NCBI GenBank assembly: GCA_947069175.1
Contig: CAMTDV010000012.1
Coordinates: 33,884,341 to 33,948,340, forward strand
Origin: Scalesia atractyloides
Lineage: Eukaryota; Streptophyta; Magnoliopsida; Asterales; Asteraceae
Length of the DNA: 64,000 nt
Direction: 5' to 3'
Below, in pieces: positions 48,371 to 59,663 of the stretch (positions are counted from its first letter, which is position 1; every line of letters begins with the position of its first letter). The notes beneath the pieces were generated by a model. That model ran no database searches, was not told the origin of the DNA, and saw only the letters and a program-made list of their open reading frames with translations. The position numbers and the translations under genes were made by a program.

Positions 48371-49134
48371 TTGTCGGGAATACCACCCGAGCGCGAGGTG
48401 GAATTCGAAATCGAATTAATTCCGGGCGCGAAGCCAGTTGCCAAAGCGCCATACAGATTAGCACCGTCTGAACTTCAAATTTGCTATCACAATTGCAAGA
48501 TTTGCTTGACAAAGGATTTGTTAGACCTAGTATCTTTCCTTGGGAGCGCCAATTTTATTTGTAAAAAGAAAGACAGAAGTATGCGCATGTGTATAGATTA
48601 CCGTGAACTAAACAAACTTACGGTAAAGAATCGATACCCGCTTCCGTGAATCGACGACCTGTTCGATCAGTTACAAGGCGCGAGTTGGTTTTCAAAATCG
48701 ACTTAAGGTCAGGTTATCATCAACTGAGAGTGAAAGATGAAGACATATCCAAAACAGCTTTCCGTACGCGTTATGGGCACTACGAATTTCTCGTAATGTC
48801 TCTCGGGTTAAAGAACGCACCTGCAGCTTTTATGGATCTTATGAATCGGGTGTGCAAACCAATGTTGAATAAATAAGTGATAGTGTTCATTCATGACATC
48901 CTAGTTTATTCAGAAAGTCAGGTGGATCATGCGTGTCATTTGCGTGAGGTATTAGATACGCTTAGAAAAGAAAAGCTCTATGCAAAATTTTCAAAATGTG
49001 CCTTTTGGCTTCGAAAGGTACAATTCCTAGGACATGTCATTAGCGCCGATGGAATATTTGTCGATCCGTCCAAGATAGATGCAGTGTCAAAATGGAATCC
49101 TCCTAAAAATCCTTTTAAATTAGAAGCTTTTTAG
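48371..49134 (+). pseudogene. Reverse transcriptase, gypsy element 2, catalytic FIDD changed to FIHD
   Basis: SGIPPEREVEFEIELIPGAK, RMCIDYRELNKLTVKNRYPL, HYEFLVMSLGLKNAPAAFMD and VIVFIHDILVYS. The first catalytic aspartate is His (CAT at 48892-48894). Stops interrupt at about 48647 and 48874, and a 1-bp loss lies near 48700. These changes rule out activity. Confidence 0.93.
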
Positions 49135-49751
49135 GACTGGAAGGCTACTATCAAAGATTTATACAAGATTTCTCTAAGATTGCTTCTCCATTAACTAAGT
49201 TAACTCGCAAAGAGGAAAAATTTGTCTGGGGTGACGAACAAGCAAGGGCATTTCAAACGCTTAAAGAAAAATTGACTAGTGTTCCGGCATTGACTTTATC
49301 GGGTGGCACTGACGACTTAGTAGTGTATTTGGATGCATCACATCTAGGTCTTGGGTGCGTACTTATGCAACGAGGTAAAGTGATTGCCTATGCCTCGAGA
49401 CAATTAAAGGTTCATGAAAAGAAATATCCTACGCATGATCTTGAATTAGCAGCGGTAGTGTTTGCTTTAAAAATTTGGAGACACTATTTGTATGGGGTGA
49501 AATGCGTCATTTTTATTGATCATAAAAGCCTAAAGTATTTCTTTGATAAAAAAGAATTGAATATGAGACAAAGGCATTGGCTAGAGACGGTGAAGGACTA
49601 TGACTGCGAGATTCATTATCACCCAGGCAAAGCCAATGTTGTAGCAGATGCCCTTAGCAGAAAGGAAAATTATGTACCTATTCGGGTGCAATCTATGCAA
49701 TTAGTGGTTACTTCGGGATTACTTGAGCAAATCGAGTAACAAGAAGAAGCG
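49135..49751 (+). pseudogene. RNase H, gypsy element 2
   Basis: An intact frame at 49272-49739 has LVVYLDASHLGLGCVLMQRG, YPTHDLELAAVVFALKIWRH, IFIDHKSLKYFFDKKELNMR and YHPGKANVVADALSRKE. The catalytic D, E and D positions are present. The RT connection (GLEGYYQRFIQDFSKIASPL) sits in an adjacent frame just upstream. Confidence 0.92.
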
Positions 49752-50981
49752 GTGAAGAAAGAAAATTTAAAAATGGAATGTATAAAGGGTGTAGTAAGAG
49801 ACTTCGAAGAAAGAGAAAACGGGTTAAAATACCGATTCGGTAGAATTTGGGTTCCAAACACTTGTGGTGTAAAGGATCTCTTACTCAATGAGGCTCATAA
49901 ATTGCGTTATTCAATTCACCCGGGAGCAACCAATATGTATCGCAATCTGAAATAAAATTACTGGTGGCCCGGAATGAAAAGAGATGTAGTTAAGTATGTT
50001 GAAAGATGTCTAACCTGTTCACAAGTGAAGGGAGAACATTAACTACCTTACGACAAACTTCAACCGTTAGACATACTAGTTTGGAAGTGGGAACATGTTA
50101 GCATGGACCTATTAACCAAACTACCGAGAACGGCTCGAGGATTTGACGCCATTTGGGTGGTAGTTGATAGACTAACAAAAAGCGCTCATTTATTCCAATT
50201 CGAGAGACTTATACCTCTGAAAAGATGTTGGAAGTTTATGTGAATGAAATCATAGCGGCCATGGAGTACCTGTATCGGTTATATCCGATACAGGTACCCG
50301 ATTTACATCGAACTTTTGGTGTGAATTCCAAGATCAAATGGCACAAAACTCTTGATCAGTACTGCTTATCATCCTCAAACGGATGGACATAGCGAGAGAA
50401 TGATTCAAACGTTGGAAGACATGCTCCGAGCATGTATTATCGACTTTGGCAGTAGTTGGGATACTTATCTACCATTAGTAGAATTTTCATACAACAACAG
50501 TTACCATTCGAGTATTGGTATGGCCCCATATGAAATGCTATATGGAAGGAAATGCCGAACCCCAGTGTGTTGGGGAGAGGTAGGCCCTCGCGAAGTTGCT
50601 CACAAAGATATAATTAGAGCCACAAACGAGAAGATCAATGCGGCCAGAGCCCATTTAAAAGCAGCTCAAGACCGACAAAAATCTTATGCGGATAAAAGAC
50701 GAAGACCTATTGAATTCTAAGTTGGTGATAAGGTAATGCTTAAAGTATCTCGATGGAAAGGAGTTATCCGATTTAGGAAAAGAGGAAAACTAAGCCCAAG
50801 GTTTATAGGACCTTTAAAGTTATTGATCGGTAGAAAGGTATCTTATCGACTAGAACTACCAAAAGAACTGAGCGGGATACACAACACGTTTCATGTTTCA
50901 TACCTCCGAAAATGTTTAGCCGATGAGACAGCCTACGTTCGATATGATGATATAGAGATAGATGTAATCTTAACTATTTAG
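49752..50981 (+). pseudogene. Integrase, gypsy element 2
   Basis: The zinc-binding region reads HKLRYSIHPGATNMYRNL, then a stop, then YWWPGMKRDVVKYVERCLTC. The core has WEHVSMDLLTKLP, a damaged middle near 50200-50340 containing a GTATCGG..CCGATACAGGTAC inverted repeat, and STAYHPQTDGHSERMIQTLE. The C-terminal part (50736-50981) has SRWKGVIRFRKRGKLSPRF and HNTFHVSYLRKCLADETA. Confidence 0.92.
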
Positions 50982-51163
50982 CAAAACCTATTGCGATCCT
51001 TGACAGAAAGGTCAAAGGATTAAGGAACAAAAAATTGATCAAGTAAAAGTCAAGTGGGAGCATTAAAATGGGGTCGGACACCACCTGAGAGTCAGAAGAA
51101 GAAATGAGACGACTCTACCCTTCACTTTTCGGTACGTGTAGATGTTTCAGGGACAAAACCCTT
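50982..51163 (+). pseudogene. Chromodomain-like tail, gypsy element 2
   Basis: Mixed frames give AKPIAILDRKVKGLRNKK, VKVKWEH and SEEEMRRLYPSLFG, the usual Tekay C-terminal pattern. A stop and frameshift disrupt it. Confidence 0.75.
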
Positions 51164-51179
51164 TTTAAGGGGGTGGATT
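51164..51179 (+). other. Polypurine tract of gypsy element 2
   Basis: AAGGGGGTGGATT sits directly before the 3' LTR. Confidence 0.8.
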
Positions 51180-53496
51180 TGTAACACCCCAAAAAAATGG
51201 CAAATTACATATACAAAAGTAGATTAAAATAAATAAATAAAATAGTTAGGAATAACCAACCTAGTTAACTATATGTGACTAATTAAAAGAAGAATTTGAT
51301 TTAACAAAACATGAGGGACTAAAAGTGTCAAAGGGAAAAACTAATTTATAAAAAATAAAGGAAAAAACACAACACACTGGCTTAGTGTGTTGTATGCGCG
51401 TCCAGAAGAAGAACAGGGAACCAAACCCTAGTTCTTGATTATCAACACAATTCCCATCCAAATTGACATAGAATCAAAGTGATTTTGGTGCGTGTTTGAG
51501 AATTTAGAGCCTACAACATCATCTCATCATAAGGTATGTCAAAAATCCAGTGAATATTGAAGTAGTGAATTCACAATTGAATCTTATGATGTAAAATTGA
51601 TGGTGGGATTTTAGTGTAGTAATAGAAACTGTAGTGCTTACATGATTAGGGCAAACCCTCCATGAAATTAGTAATCAAATGCCTTTAGATAAGTGTTTGA
51701 ATAACTAACAATGTTTGTATTGGATGGGTTTTGATAAAAGAATAGAAGAATAAAGTGAAATTCTATTAATTGTATTATGCTAAATTCTGGATGTTAATTG
51801 AACATATTAGATATTGAAGCTTGACTGATTGTAACTACTTGGCTGTTGACTAAATCGTAGACTTGGTAAAAGTAGTTGAAGGACTAAGCACATGAAGTGC
51901 TTGGTGAAACATATGAACTAATTGCCAAACTTAAATAATTAAACGGGTTATGTTAAAAGGAAATGTGAAAGTATGTGTCTGGCAAATTAATATGCCCTAG
52001 TCATGAGCCGAGTGGTTCTAATAACATTGACTTGTATATATTAGGCAACGTGAGTGAAGCGTCGGAAAGTCAAGCCGGTACGGACACGCGTCTGAAGGAA
52101 AGCTTTAAGGTAAGTGACTATATGCCTTGTAGATTTCTTATAAATAAATAACTATTTTGAATTAAGAAGAAAAGCGATGGATTTCGCTAGAATGACCAAA
52201 TGGGTCAAAACAAGATAATAAATGGTAGTTTGGTCAAATAAAAGCGATGGATCTCGCTAGAATGACCAAATGGAACTAAACAATATGATAAATGATTGTT
52301 TGGTTAAATAAAAGCGATGATTTCGCTAGAATGACCAAATAAATCCAAACAATGTGATAAACGATTGTTTGGTCAAATAAAAGCGATGGATTTCGCTATG
52401 ATGACTAAGTGGGTCGAAATAATATGATATATGATGGTTTGGATTAATAAAAGTAATAAACTTTGTACAACGGCTAAACGAGTCAAACATTATGACAAAT
52501 GATGGTTGGATCGTATAAAAGCAATGGAATTCGCTTTGACGTCCAAATGGTCAAATAAGAAAAGAATAGAAGTTTGGTTAAGTAAAACGAAGAATTTCGT
52601 TGTGGTGACCAAACAGGTTATGATTTCGTTGTAACAAATGTTATGGGGGTAAGAATATTCATTTGGATGTAAACTTGATTAAACGGGTAAAATTGAATTT
52701 AAGTAAACTGAGTAATAGAAACGTAAAATATTCTGAAGTTAATCTGAGAAATGTTGGGGATATCAAATAAATGGTTATATGGATAAAGAATAAGGTTAAC
52801 GAAATTAGATTGTCAAAAATAAACAAAGGGATCAAATGATTCTAATTTACGATATTGAACGTTATTAGTATAAAGTTTATAAACAAGGCACTACAGAATT
52901 GAAAATGGTGAAATATTATATTTACGAACATTTTCTGCAAGTATCGAGTCACGAATTAAAGTGTGAAACACGAAACGGGTCAAAAGAAACAATAAAAAAT
53001 GCAGCAGCTTATGTGCTGCAGTAGAAGCTGTCGGCGACGCCACTTCAGGCCGTCGCCGACGCTGCAACAATTATCCGACGGCTTAATCCACTGTCTACGG
53101 TGGTTAAGTTATGACGCAGCGAAACAAGAACCGTAACCTGACGCGGTCTTATGCCGTCGCCGACGCAGCTCTAAAAAAGGAAACTATAAATTTTTATATA
53201 ATTAGTTTGATAATTTTTATTATTCTTACTATTGTTACTACTAACAAGTGGTAAATTAGGTAACTTTGAAGATTGAAACCTCTCGAGTATGAAGATCAAG
53301 TTGACTAATGAACAGAACACTTTTGATATTCAAGCTTCTGCTATTTTGTTAAATTTTAGTAATAATATGTTAAGTTGTTTTTAAGTATCTAATATTTAAA
53401 CAATTCAGTTTTGTAAATAGTTTTCAAATTTTATTTTTTATTATGAATGTAGTATTTTCCCATCATATATTTATTTAAGAAGAATGGGTCTTACTA
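51180..53496 (+). repeat. 3' LTR of gypsy element 2
   Basis: 2317 bp, matching 44355-46437 plus about 240 bp retained at 52503-52738. It ends TTACTA next to the TSD, so the last bases have changed from TTACA. Confidence 0.92.
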
Positions 53497-54432
53497 TACG
53501 TGGATGATATAATTCTCACTACATCTTCTGACAGGCTTTGATTACAACTTATGTCCATCCTTGCGGCTGAATTTGCTATGAAAGATTATGGGCCTCTTAG
53601 CTACTTTCTGGAGATCACTGTATCCCGCCCAGGTGACTCCATGTTTCTGTCTCAACGCTCTTATGTACTGGACATCGTTGCTCGCGCTGGTATGCAATCT
53701 TTCAAACCAGTAGCTACACCAGCTGACACCAAGCCCAAGCTCAACACCACTCTCCAGTGCTCTATTTGACAACCCCACTCTTTATCGCAGTTTGGCAGGT
53801 GCACTTAGTACCTTACGTTCACCCGACCCGACATTAGTATGCCATTCAACAGATCTGTATTCATATGCATGACCCAAAGATAGATCACTGGAACGCATTG
53901 AAACGCATCATACGTTACATACAGGGCACATCAACATATGGTCTAACGTTTCCGCATGTCCCGATTATTCTCTTCGAGCCTATACTGATGCCGACTGGGC
54001 CGGATGTCTACACTCGTCGATCCACCTCTGGATATTGTGTGTACATGGGTCCGAATTTACTTTCTTGGTCTTCCAAACGTTAGTCCATATATCACGGTCT
54101 ATGCTGAAGCCGAGTATCGAGCGGTCGCTAATGTTGTAGCAGAAATTTGCTGGATTCCGCCACCCTCTGAAAATGGCCACCCTTATTTACTATGATAATA
54201 TCAGCGCCATTTATCTCTCCGGGAATCCAGTTCAGCATCAACGCACCAAGCACATCGAACTAGACATTCATTTTGTGCATGAGCACGTTCAGCGTGATAC
54301 TATCCGCATTATGCACACTCCAACTCGCTTCCAGGTGGCGGATATCTTCACCAAAGGTTTACCACGGATTCTTTTCGAAGACTTCAGATCCAGTCTCACC
54401 ATTTGGCCACCTCTTGATTCGACTGCAGGGTG
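53497..54432 (+). pseudogene. Copia reverse transcriptase 3' part and RNase H, copia element 1
   Basis: It resumes with YVDDIILTTSSD, then FAMKDYGPLSYFLEITVSRP, RPDIS, LTFPHVPI, AEYRAVANVVAEICWI, YYDNISAIYLSGNPVQHQRT, KHIELDIHFVHEHVQ and FQVADIFTKGLPR. Several frameshifts occur between about 53765 and 54180. The region ends in the purine-rich GACTGCAGGGTG before the 3' LTR. Confidence 0.92.
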
Positions 54433-54588
54433 TAATGGAATATACCAAAACATATTCCCATGTATTTTAGGAAGTATATTTCTATGTAAATATTTGTAAT
54501 TACTTTCTCCCCAAGTTAAGGGATTATATGGTATATATATAGTTAATGAATTACTGAAAATGCAAGGGATTGAACCATACCATTCACA
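54433..54588 (+). repeat. 3' LTR of copia element 1
   Basis: 156 bp matching 40960-41117, ending ATTCACA and followed by the TSD ATTGA. Confidence 0.9.
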
Positions 54589-54593
54589 ATTGA

Positions 54594-54925
54594 ATATGCA
54601 ATTCATCTTTTTAGCCGGGTGATTTGTAGTATGAAAATAAGTTATCTTAATTTATTAAATAACATGTTTTTTACACAAGTAAAAGCAAAAGTTAACGATA
54701 AAAAAAAGGGAAAAAAACCTAAAATATTTTAAAATTGTAAATATTTTATAGACAATCTATTTGTACGATTGCTTGAATTCTATCTATAATATTTCCGTGG
54801 TGCTTCTAGATGGATGTGTATATTGTGTTGCATTAAGTTAATATATTTTAAGAGTAAATTTTTGTAAAAAAAACTTTAACATACTAAACGTACGAAAGAC
54901 AGAAAAAAAAAAAAAAAAAGAAGAA
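54594..54925. other. AT-rich intergenic region
   Basis: No gene is seen; an A-run of 18 lies at about 54903-54920. Confidence 0.5.
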
Positions 54926-55250
54926 AACACGGTGGCATTTTCATAATTACTGCTCGTAAGGTAATTATCAAAATTACTCTACAAGTGTATAAAATTTACT
55001 CTGTAAATTTGTCAAACAACATACAATTCAAAATTACTTTACAAAATATTTGTATTGTAATTATGATACTCTACAAAATTATCTTACAAATCAAAATTAC
55101 CATATATGATTATTTATAGAGTAATTATGATACTCTACAAGATCAAATTACCCTACAAGAACATTTTACAAAATTACTCTTATAAGATCAAAATTACTCA
55201 GAGTAATTTTGATTTTTACCCTACGAGCAAAAAATTACAAAAATGTTACT
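54926..55250. mobile_element. Small foldback element rich in AAATTAC
   Basis: ATTACTGCTCGTAAGGTAAT near 54946 is mirrored near the right end by AATTTTTTGCTCGTAGGGTA on the reverse strand. AAAATTACTCTACAAG words recur throughout. A perfect 13-bp palindrome arm pair with a one-base spacer lies at 55187-55213 (ATCAAAATTACTC). Confidence 0.55.
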
Positions 55251-55600
55251 GCGTTTTTTTATATTTTCACCCTATTCGTGCGTTTTGTATGATAAGAATA
55301 TTTTATCTTTTATCTATATTTTAATTCTTACACATAATGAATAATTTGAACGGAGTAAGTTGTGATTTTATTTATAGCTAAAACGTTCATGACATATAAG
55401 TGTATAATAAAATAATAATAGTTGAAAATATAAAATATCTAAAGTAATTTAAAAAACAATTGTTTATTAATTTTAATAAAATATATTATTACATAAGAGC
55501 ACCTCTATCGGTTGCTTGTAAACCGATGTAAAAGGGGTTGGAAAATTAGTGATGGATATTTTAGTTAATTAATAATTGAGTGAAATTATTATTACTAATT

Positions 55601-55785
55601 AAACTCTTCATATGGTAAGACTCTTGAGTAGAGTTTTATTTATGACATTTGATAGTGTTTATTAGAGTTTAAGTATATAATTATGAAACTCTTAACTCTT
55701 CATATGGTGAAACTCTTGAGTAGAGTTTTATTGATTGCAATTGATGAGTTTTATTAGAGTTTAAGTATATAATTATTGAGATCTT
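55601..55785. repeat. Tandem duplication of about 95 bp
   Basis: Two copies contain AACTCTTCATATGGT(A/G)A(G/A)ACTC, TTGAGTAGAGTTTTAT and ATTAGAGTTTAAGTATATAA. Upstream at 55497 GAGCACCTCTATCGG resembles a MITE end, but no partner is obvious. Confidence 0.85.
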
Positions 55786-55989
55786 TAAAAAAATAACTCT
55801 TGATTACTTAGAAGACTATGTGTCTTTTATGCAAAGGACACTAGAGAAATACATGAGATATGATACAAGGAAAATACATGTATACATGAAGAGTTCTTGG
55901 AAAAATTAAAAAATATTTGAAGATCCATGTGTTGGGCATTTAGAGAGATAAGTTTTCTCTACTTGATTTCACCACCTTCTTTTTCATAT

Positions 55990-56190
55990 TTTCCACAACT
56001 TTTAACACTATAATTTTATCTGATGTAACCTCGGGCGCGTGACCATCTCCGGCAGTACAGACTGCTCCGGCTGTTGTACCCTGGGAGACAGACGCGTCAT
56101 CTTTAGTAGAGGCGCGAAATATGTTTTAAGGGAAGCGTGTTGAATACGTGCCTCAGACACAACCATCAAAACTTGTTTTTTCATTTTGTA
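55990..56190. other. GC-richer patch of unknown origin
   Basis: CTCGGGCGCGTGACCATCTC, CTCCGGCTGTTGTACCCTGG and GACGCGTC stand out from AT-rich surroundings. No ORF or family could be assigned; it may be part of a decayed LTR. Confidence 0.35.
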
Positions 56191-56204
56191 GAAAATTATT
56201 GTAT

Positions 56205-56339
56205 AAGAAGATGTGGTTCAAGAACTCGTTGAAGCCCACACAAAGGATCATACAAAGAGACGCGATTCAAGAGTTCGTTGAAGACCACACAACGAACCAT
56301 ACAAGAAGACGCGGTTAAGACTCTTGTTGAAGACTATGG
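56205..56339. repeat. 49-bp tandem repeat, 2.7 copies
   Basis: Copies start at 56205, 56254 and 56303. Each reads AAGA(A)GACGCGGTTCAAGA-like sequence, then CTCGTTGAAGACCACACAA-like sequence. The period is not a multiple of three, so it is not coding. Confidence 0.85.
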
Positions 56340-57061
56340 CTTAAATCAGTTTAGTTACATATATTGTATTATATATATTATTTCGTTTAGATTTGTTCAT
56401 GGTACATTTACTATTATTTCCCAAATATGTAAAGAGAGTATCTTTACTATTTTTATTTATATAATTTTTTTTATTAAAATTGTGACCCATTTCCTATAAA
56501 AGGATGAGGAAATGGGAAGAGTAAAAAGGTGGCAGTTGGTTGTATGCACTTATCAGTGAAGAACAATGCGTCCATACGATCCGATCAAGGAAGAGGGCAA
56601 AGACAGCGTGTCGATATGTGAAAAGCCCCATTGATAAATAATGTTTACTTGCAACGGACATGATGTATTTGTACATGAATGACTTTTGTCTTTTCACAAT
56701 ATTTCAAAGGCTTTTAGCTTTTGTGATTTTATTCTTTTATACTTGAGACAAAAAAAGGTTTAAATTTATATTTGATCTTAAGTTTCACATAAAATATTAG
56801 ACATTTATTTGTTTAGAAAACAACTAAATTTTAAAAATCAATTTTAAAAATGTGTTAGTTTGTGCAATACCCACAATGTATAAGAGTATATTTCCTATAA
56901 GTATAGATGATAAGAAAACTAGTTTAAATGAAAAAAATAAAAAAGCAAACTAAAAAAACTTAAGAAACATATCAAAACTTTTATTTTAATTTCTTTTAAT
57001 AAAATTTGCTATATGTAATATATAAAAAAACTTTTTTTTTTTAAAAGTTATACTGCAAAAA

Positions 57062-57360
57062 TGTGCATTAATATGAAAAAGCCTAAACCACCTAACCATC
57101 CCCCGCCGACACCCCAAAAACCTAAATTCCCCCACCCTCAAAAACCTAAATCCACCCTCCCACCAAAAGCATAAACCTCCACCCCCACTCCAAAAAAAAA
57201 ATCTAAAACTAAACCCTAAACGTAAACCCTCCCAAAAACCTAAACCTCTCACCCGCACCCACCAAAAACCCCAACCCCCCACCAAAGATCTAATCTTAAT
57301 CCTCAAAAAAACCTAAACCTAAAAGCTAAATTAAACTCAAAACCTAAATCTAAGCATATA
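57062..57360. repeat. C/A-rich, G-poor tract with degenerate telomere-like words
   Basis: Dominated by CCTAAACC, CCCTAAAC and AAAAACCTAAA words on the plus strand, with very few Gs over about 300 bp. It resembles a heavily degenerated CCCTAAA array but has no regular period. Apparent minus-strand ORFs here are low complexity. Confidence 0.6.
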
Positions 57361-57644
57361 ATACACATGTACAGTACATACATATAATGCACATGTACAG
57401 CACATACTATCATTTATTTACCAAACTTCACAATGCAAGGGAAGGTTACTGTGGCTGTAAGTATAGCTTCTAAAGTTTTGGTGTTCTTCTGCGTAAGAAC
57501 CGGTTACTGTAGCAAATTTGTACTTTCTTCTTATGCATGTTAAATTTGACAGTACACACGTGTGCCCCAATGACACGTTTACTTTTAGCTATTTGTATAA
57601 CTTTATAATGCCTGGCATACCGCTGTTTGTCACATGTTATCAAG

Positions 57645-57930
57645 TTTGCTGGGAGAAGGCAATGATCATAACAAAAATGCCATGGTTATTGTTTTGGCGT
57701 GGAAATTGTTTTGTTTGTAGCCACAAAACCTGCTTTTTCTGAGCCTAATACTTTGGCTCGGTACTCGTCCCTCGCATAATAATGTTACTACGACAAAACA
57801 AAGATATTGCAATGAGTTGCATTTTCATGGCGATGATGATGAAAAAAAGTACGATTGTTATTGTTATGGCATGTCAATTCTTTTATTTGCAACCACAATG
57901 AATTCCCTTTTCTGCGCCACATTAGTACAA
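57645..57930. repeat. Diverged direct duplication of about 170 bp
   Basis: GGTTATTGTTTTGGCGTGGA followed by TTGTAGCCACAAAACCTGCTT near 57685-57735 is repeated as TGTTATTGTTATGGCATGTC then TTGCAACCACAATGAATTCC near 57855-57905. Confidence 0.6.
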
Positions 57931-58051
57931 ATGCCACTGGTCGTGATCTTGGCTTTTATTTGGGAAACATGTTTTTAGTTTTGAGGTTTCTGAGTCGCCT
58001 TCTTTATCACATGTATTTATTTTCACTTTGTTTTACTTGTATATATGTTTG

Positions 58052-58234
58052 AGCGGGTCTAGCAGATGTTGGAGGAAGTCATCGTGTTCGATCCTCAGAT
58101 CCTGCAAAAAATTTTACTGAGTTAACAGAGAAGGGGACTAACATCCGTAAAACTCAGGCGGAATTCCAAGTGCCCATTGACGCACTTTATGCACGTCGTG
58201 AAGTTCGAAGGGGTGTCAAGGAACTAGATTAGAC
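58052..58234 (+). pseudogene. Orphan exon-like ORF, unidentified
   Basis: A 60-codon open stretch after a TGA and up to TAG has no ATG but a natural, charged composition: FTELTEKGTNIRKTQAEFQV then PIDALYARREVRRGVKELD. I do not recognise the family. It could be the last exon of a decayed gene or a captured fragment in a transposon. No splice acceptor could be fixed. Confidence 0.3.
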
Positions 58235-58369
58235 ATAGGTATATTATGTCTTAAAATGATTAAGTGTAAATTTTGTACCACGTTAATATACAATCAGTTG
58301 TATTATTATGAAACTCAAAAGCTTAGGAGTTAAGATAATTGATTTGTAAATTTTATTGAAAAAGGATTG

Positions 58370-58880
58370 GTATTATAAACCATAACAAGTACCAATATTA
58401 TACTAGTACTGTTACAAACTGATGTTACAAACTGAGCCGATACTAATTGAAAGTGACTTCCTACATCATCAGGTAAAGCTTACTAGTTTATTTAGTATTA
58501 AAAAGTACAAATGATCCATATAATAGCCCCATGAAGTATGGGCCAATAACTTAAGGAGAAATTTAATTAGCAATTTGTGCCATCTAGTCTAGATTATAGC
58601 CTATCTAAATAAGACTAGTTATGATACTCTAAAATTTGTTTTCAGTAAAGACTTAAATGCAAGCGAGAGCTTAAAAATTATTATGAACATAAAACGGATT
58701 TGTATTAAGATTTGGTATTATAAACTATAGTGAATATCGATGTCATATCGGTGTTGTAATGAACCGAACTGTATACTGATCAAACAGACTTTCTGTAACT
58801 TCGTGTAAGAGAATCTTACTAGTTTATTTAGTATTAAAGAGATTGTAAATTGACAAATACCATTCCGACACATGAAGTCC
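58370..58880. repeat. Diverged direct duplication of about 340-bp spacing
   Basis: TTGGTATTATAAACCATA and CTTACTAGTTTATTTAGTAT at about 58368-58492 recur as TTGGTATTATAAACTATA and CTTACTAGTTTATTTAGTAT at about 58712-58835. Confidence 0.75.
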
Positions 58881-59319
58881 CAATACATACAAAGGTCCAC
58901 GATGAGTAAATGGTTTATCCATCATGCCAAAGCTCTGGTTATTCATATGAGAGGTTGGAAGAGCATGGTAATGATCGTTACTACTCGTCGCCCGATCCTT
59001 GTTTGGTTATTAATTTATATGGTTGTAGTTTTAATTTTAGCCATGCATTTTTTTTCCTATTTTGATGTTTTCTATTTTTTAAAGGACGACTTTCATATGT
59101 TTGGCCACTACACTTCTCAAATTGGAGAGCCTTACTCTATCAAACTATATCGTCTTAAATGGGCCCGCGCTGGCTTCATATTTTGGTTTGGGCGTACCCT
59201 CGGGAAACCATACCGTCGGCTGCTACTTAACAGTCGTTATGCCACCACAAGAGCAGAACTCTCCGGCATAACACACCATGGGATGAAAATCCGGGTGGGC
59301 TCGGGATTCGAATAAAAAC

Positions 59320-59440
59320 CTTGCACAAAACTTAGCCCAAAATCCTTAATTGCCTTAATCCACCAAAAACGACATAAGTGGAGATCAAACTTGGGTCTCC
59401 ACTGAAGAATCCAAAACTCCTACCAGTAGGTGGATTTATT
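59320..59440 (-). repeat. SINE-like remnant
   Basis: On the minus strand CTACTGGTAGGAGTTTTGGA then CAGTGGAGACCCAAGTTTGA resembles tRNA-derived SINE heads with an eroded B box. An 8-bp inverted repeat AGTGGAGA/TCTCCACT brackets it. Confidence 0.35.
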
Positions 59441-59663
59441 GATGTTTTCTTTTGAATTGTGTTTTTATTTTAATTTAAAATTAAAGTTTATTTTAATTTT
59501 AATTTTTTTATTTGAAAAAAAAAACTAAAAAAGTTCTAAGATAAAGGAAAGGAATAGTGTTAGTGAATACACAAAAGGAGTGTCAGTGCTCAGAAACATG
59601 AAATAAAAGTATGTGATAAAGTAGCTGGAAGACATGGAATAAGGGTATCATTTTAAAAAAATT

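Larger units (their letters stand above)
44355..53496 (+). mobile_element. Ty3/gypsy chromovirus (Tekay-type), gypsy element 2
   Basis: 9.1 kb with LTRs at 44355-46437 and 51180-53496, both starting TGTAACACCCC. The perfect target duplication TACGT lies at 44350-44354 and 53497-53501. PBS-like TGGTAATCAGAGC and a polypurine tract are in place. Domain order gag, protease, RT, RNase H, integrase and chromodomain-like tail matches chromoviruses. In-frame stops occur in most domains and one RT catalytic aspartate is lost, so it is not autonomous. It inserted after copia element 1. Confidence 0.95.
40960..54588 (+). mobile_element. Ty1/copia element (Ale/Retrofit-like) split by gypsy element 2, copia element 1
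   Basis: LTRs of 158 bp (40960-41117) and 156 bp (54433-54588) match, and a perfect target duplication ATTGA lies at 40955-40959 and 54589-54593. PBS, gag, protease, integrase, RT and RNase H follow in copia order. At 44354 the RT is interrupted by gypsy element 2. Without it the element is about 4.5 kb, normal for short-LTR copia. Domain motifs (YVDDIIL, ADIFTKGLP) fit the Ale/Retrofit lineage. Stops and frameshifts are present outside the insertion too. Confidence 0.93.

Noticed and set aside
58872..59315. 147-codon plus-strand ORF with a hydrophobic stretch
   Set aside because: No recognisable domain. It spans the diverged duplication and runs into a SINE-like remnant, so it is probably chance.
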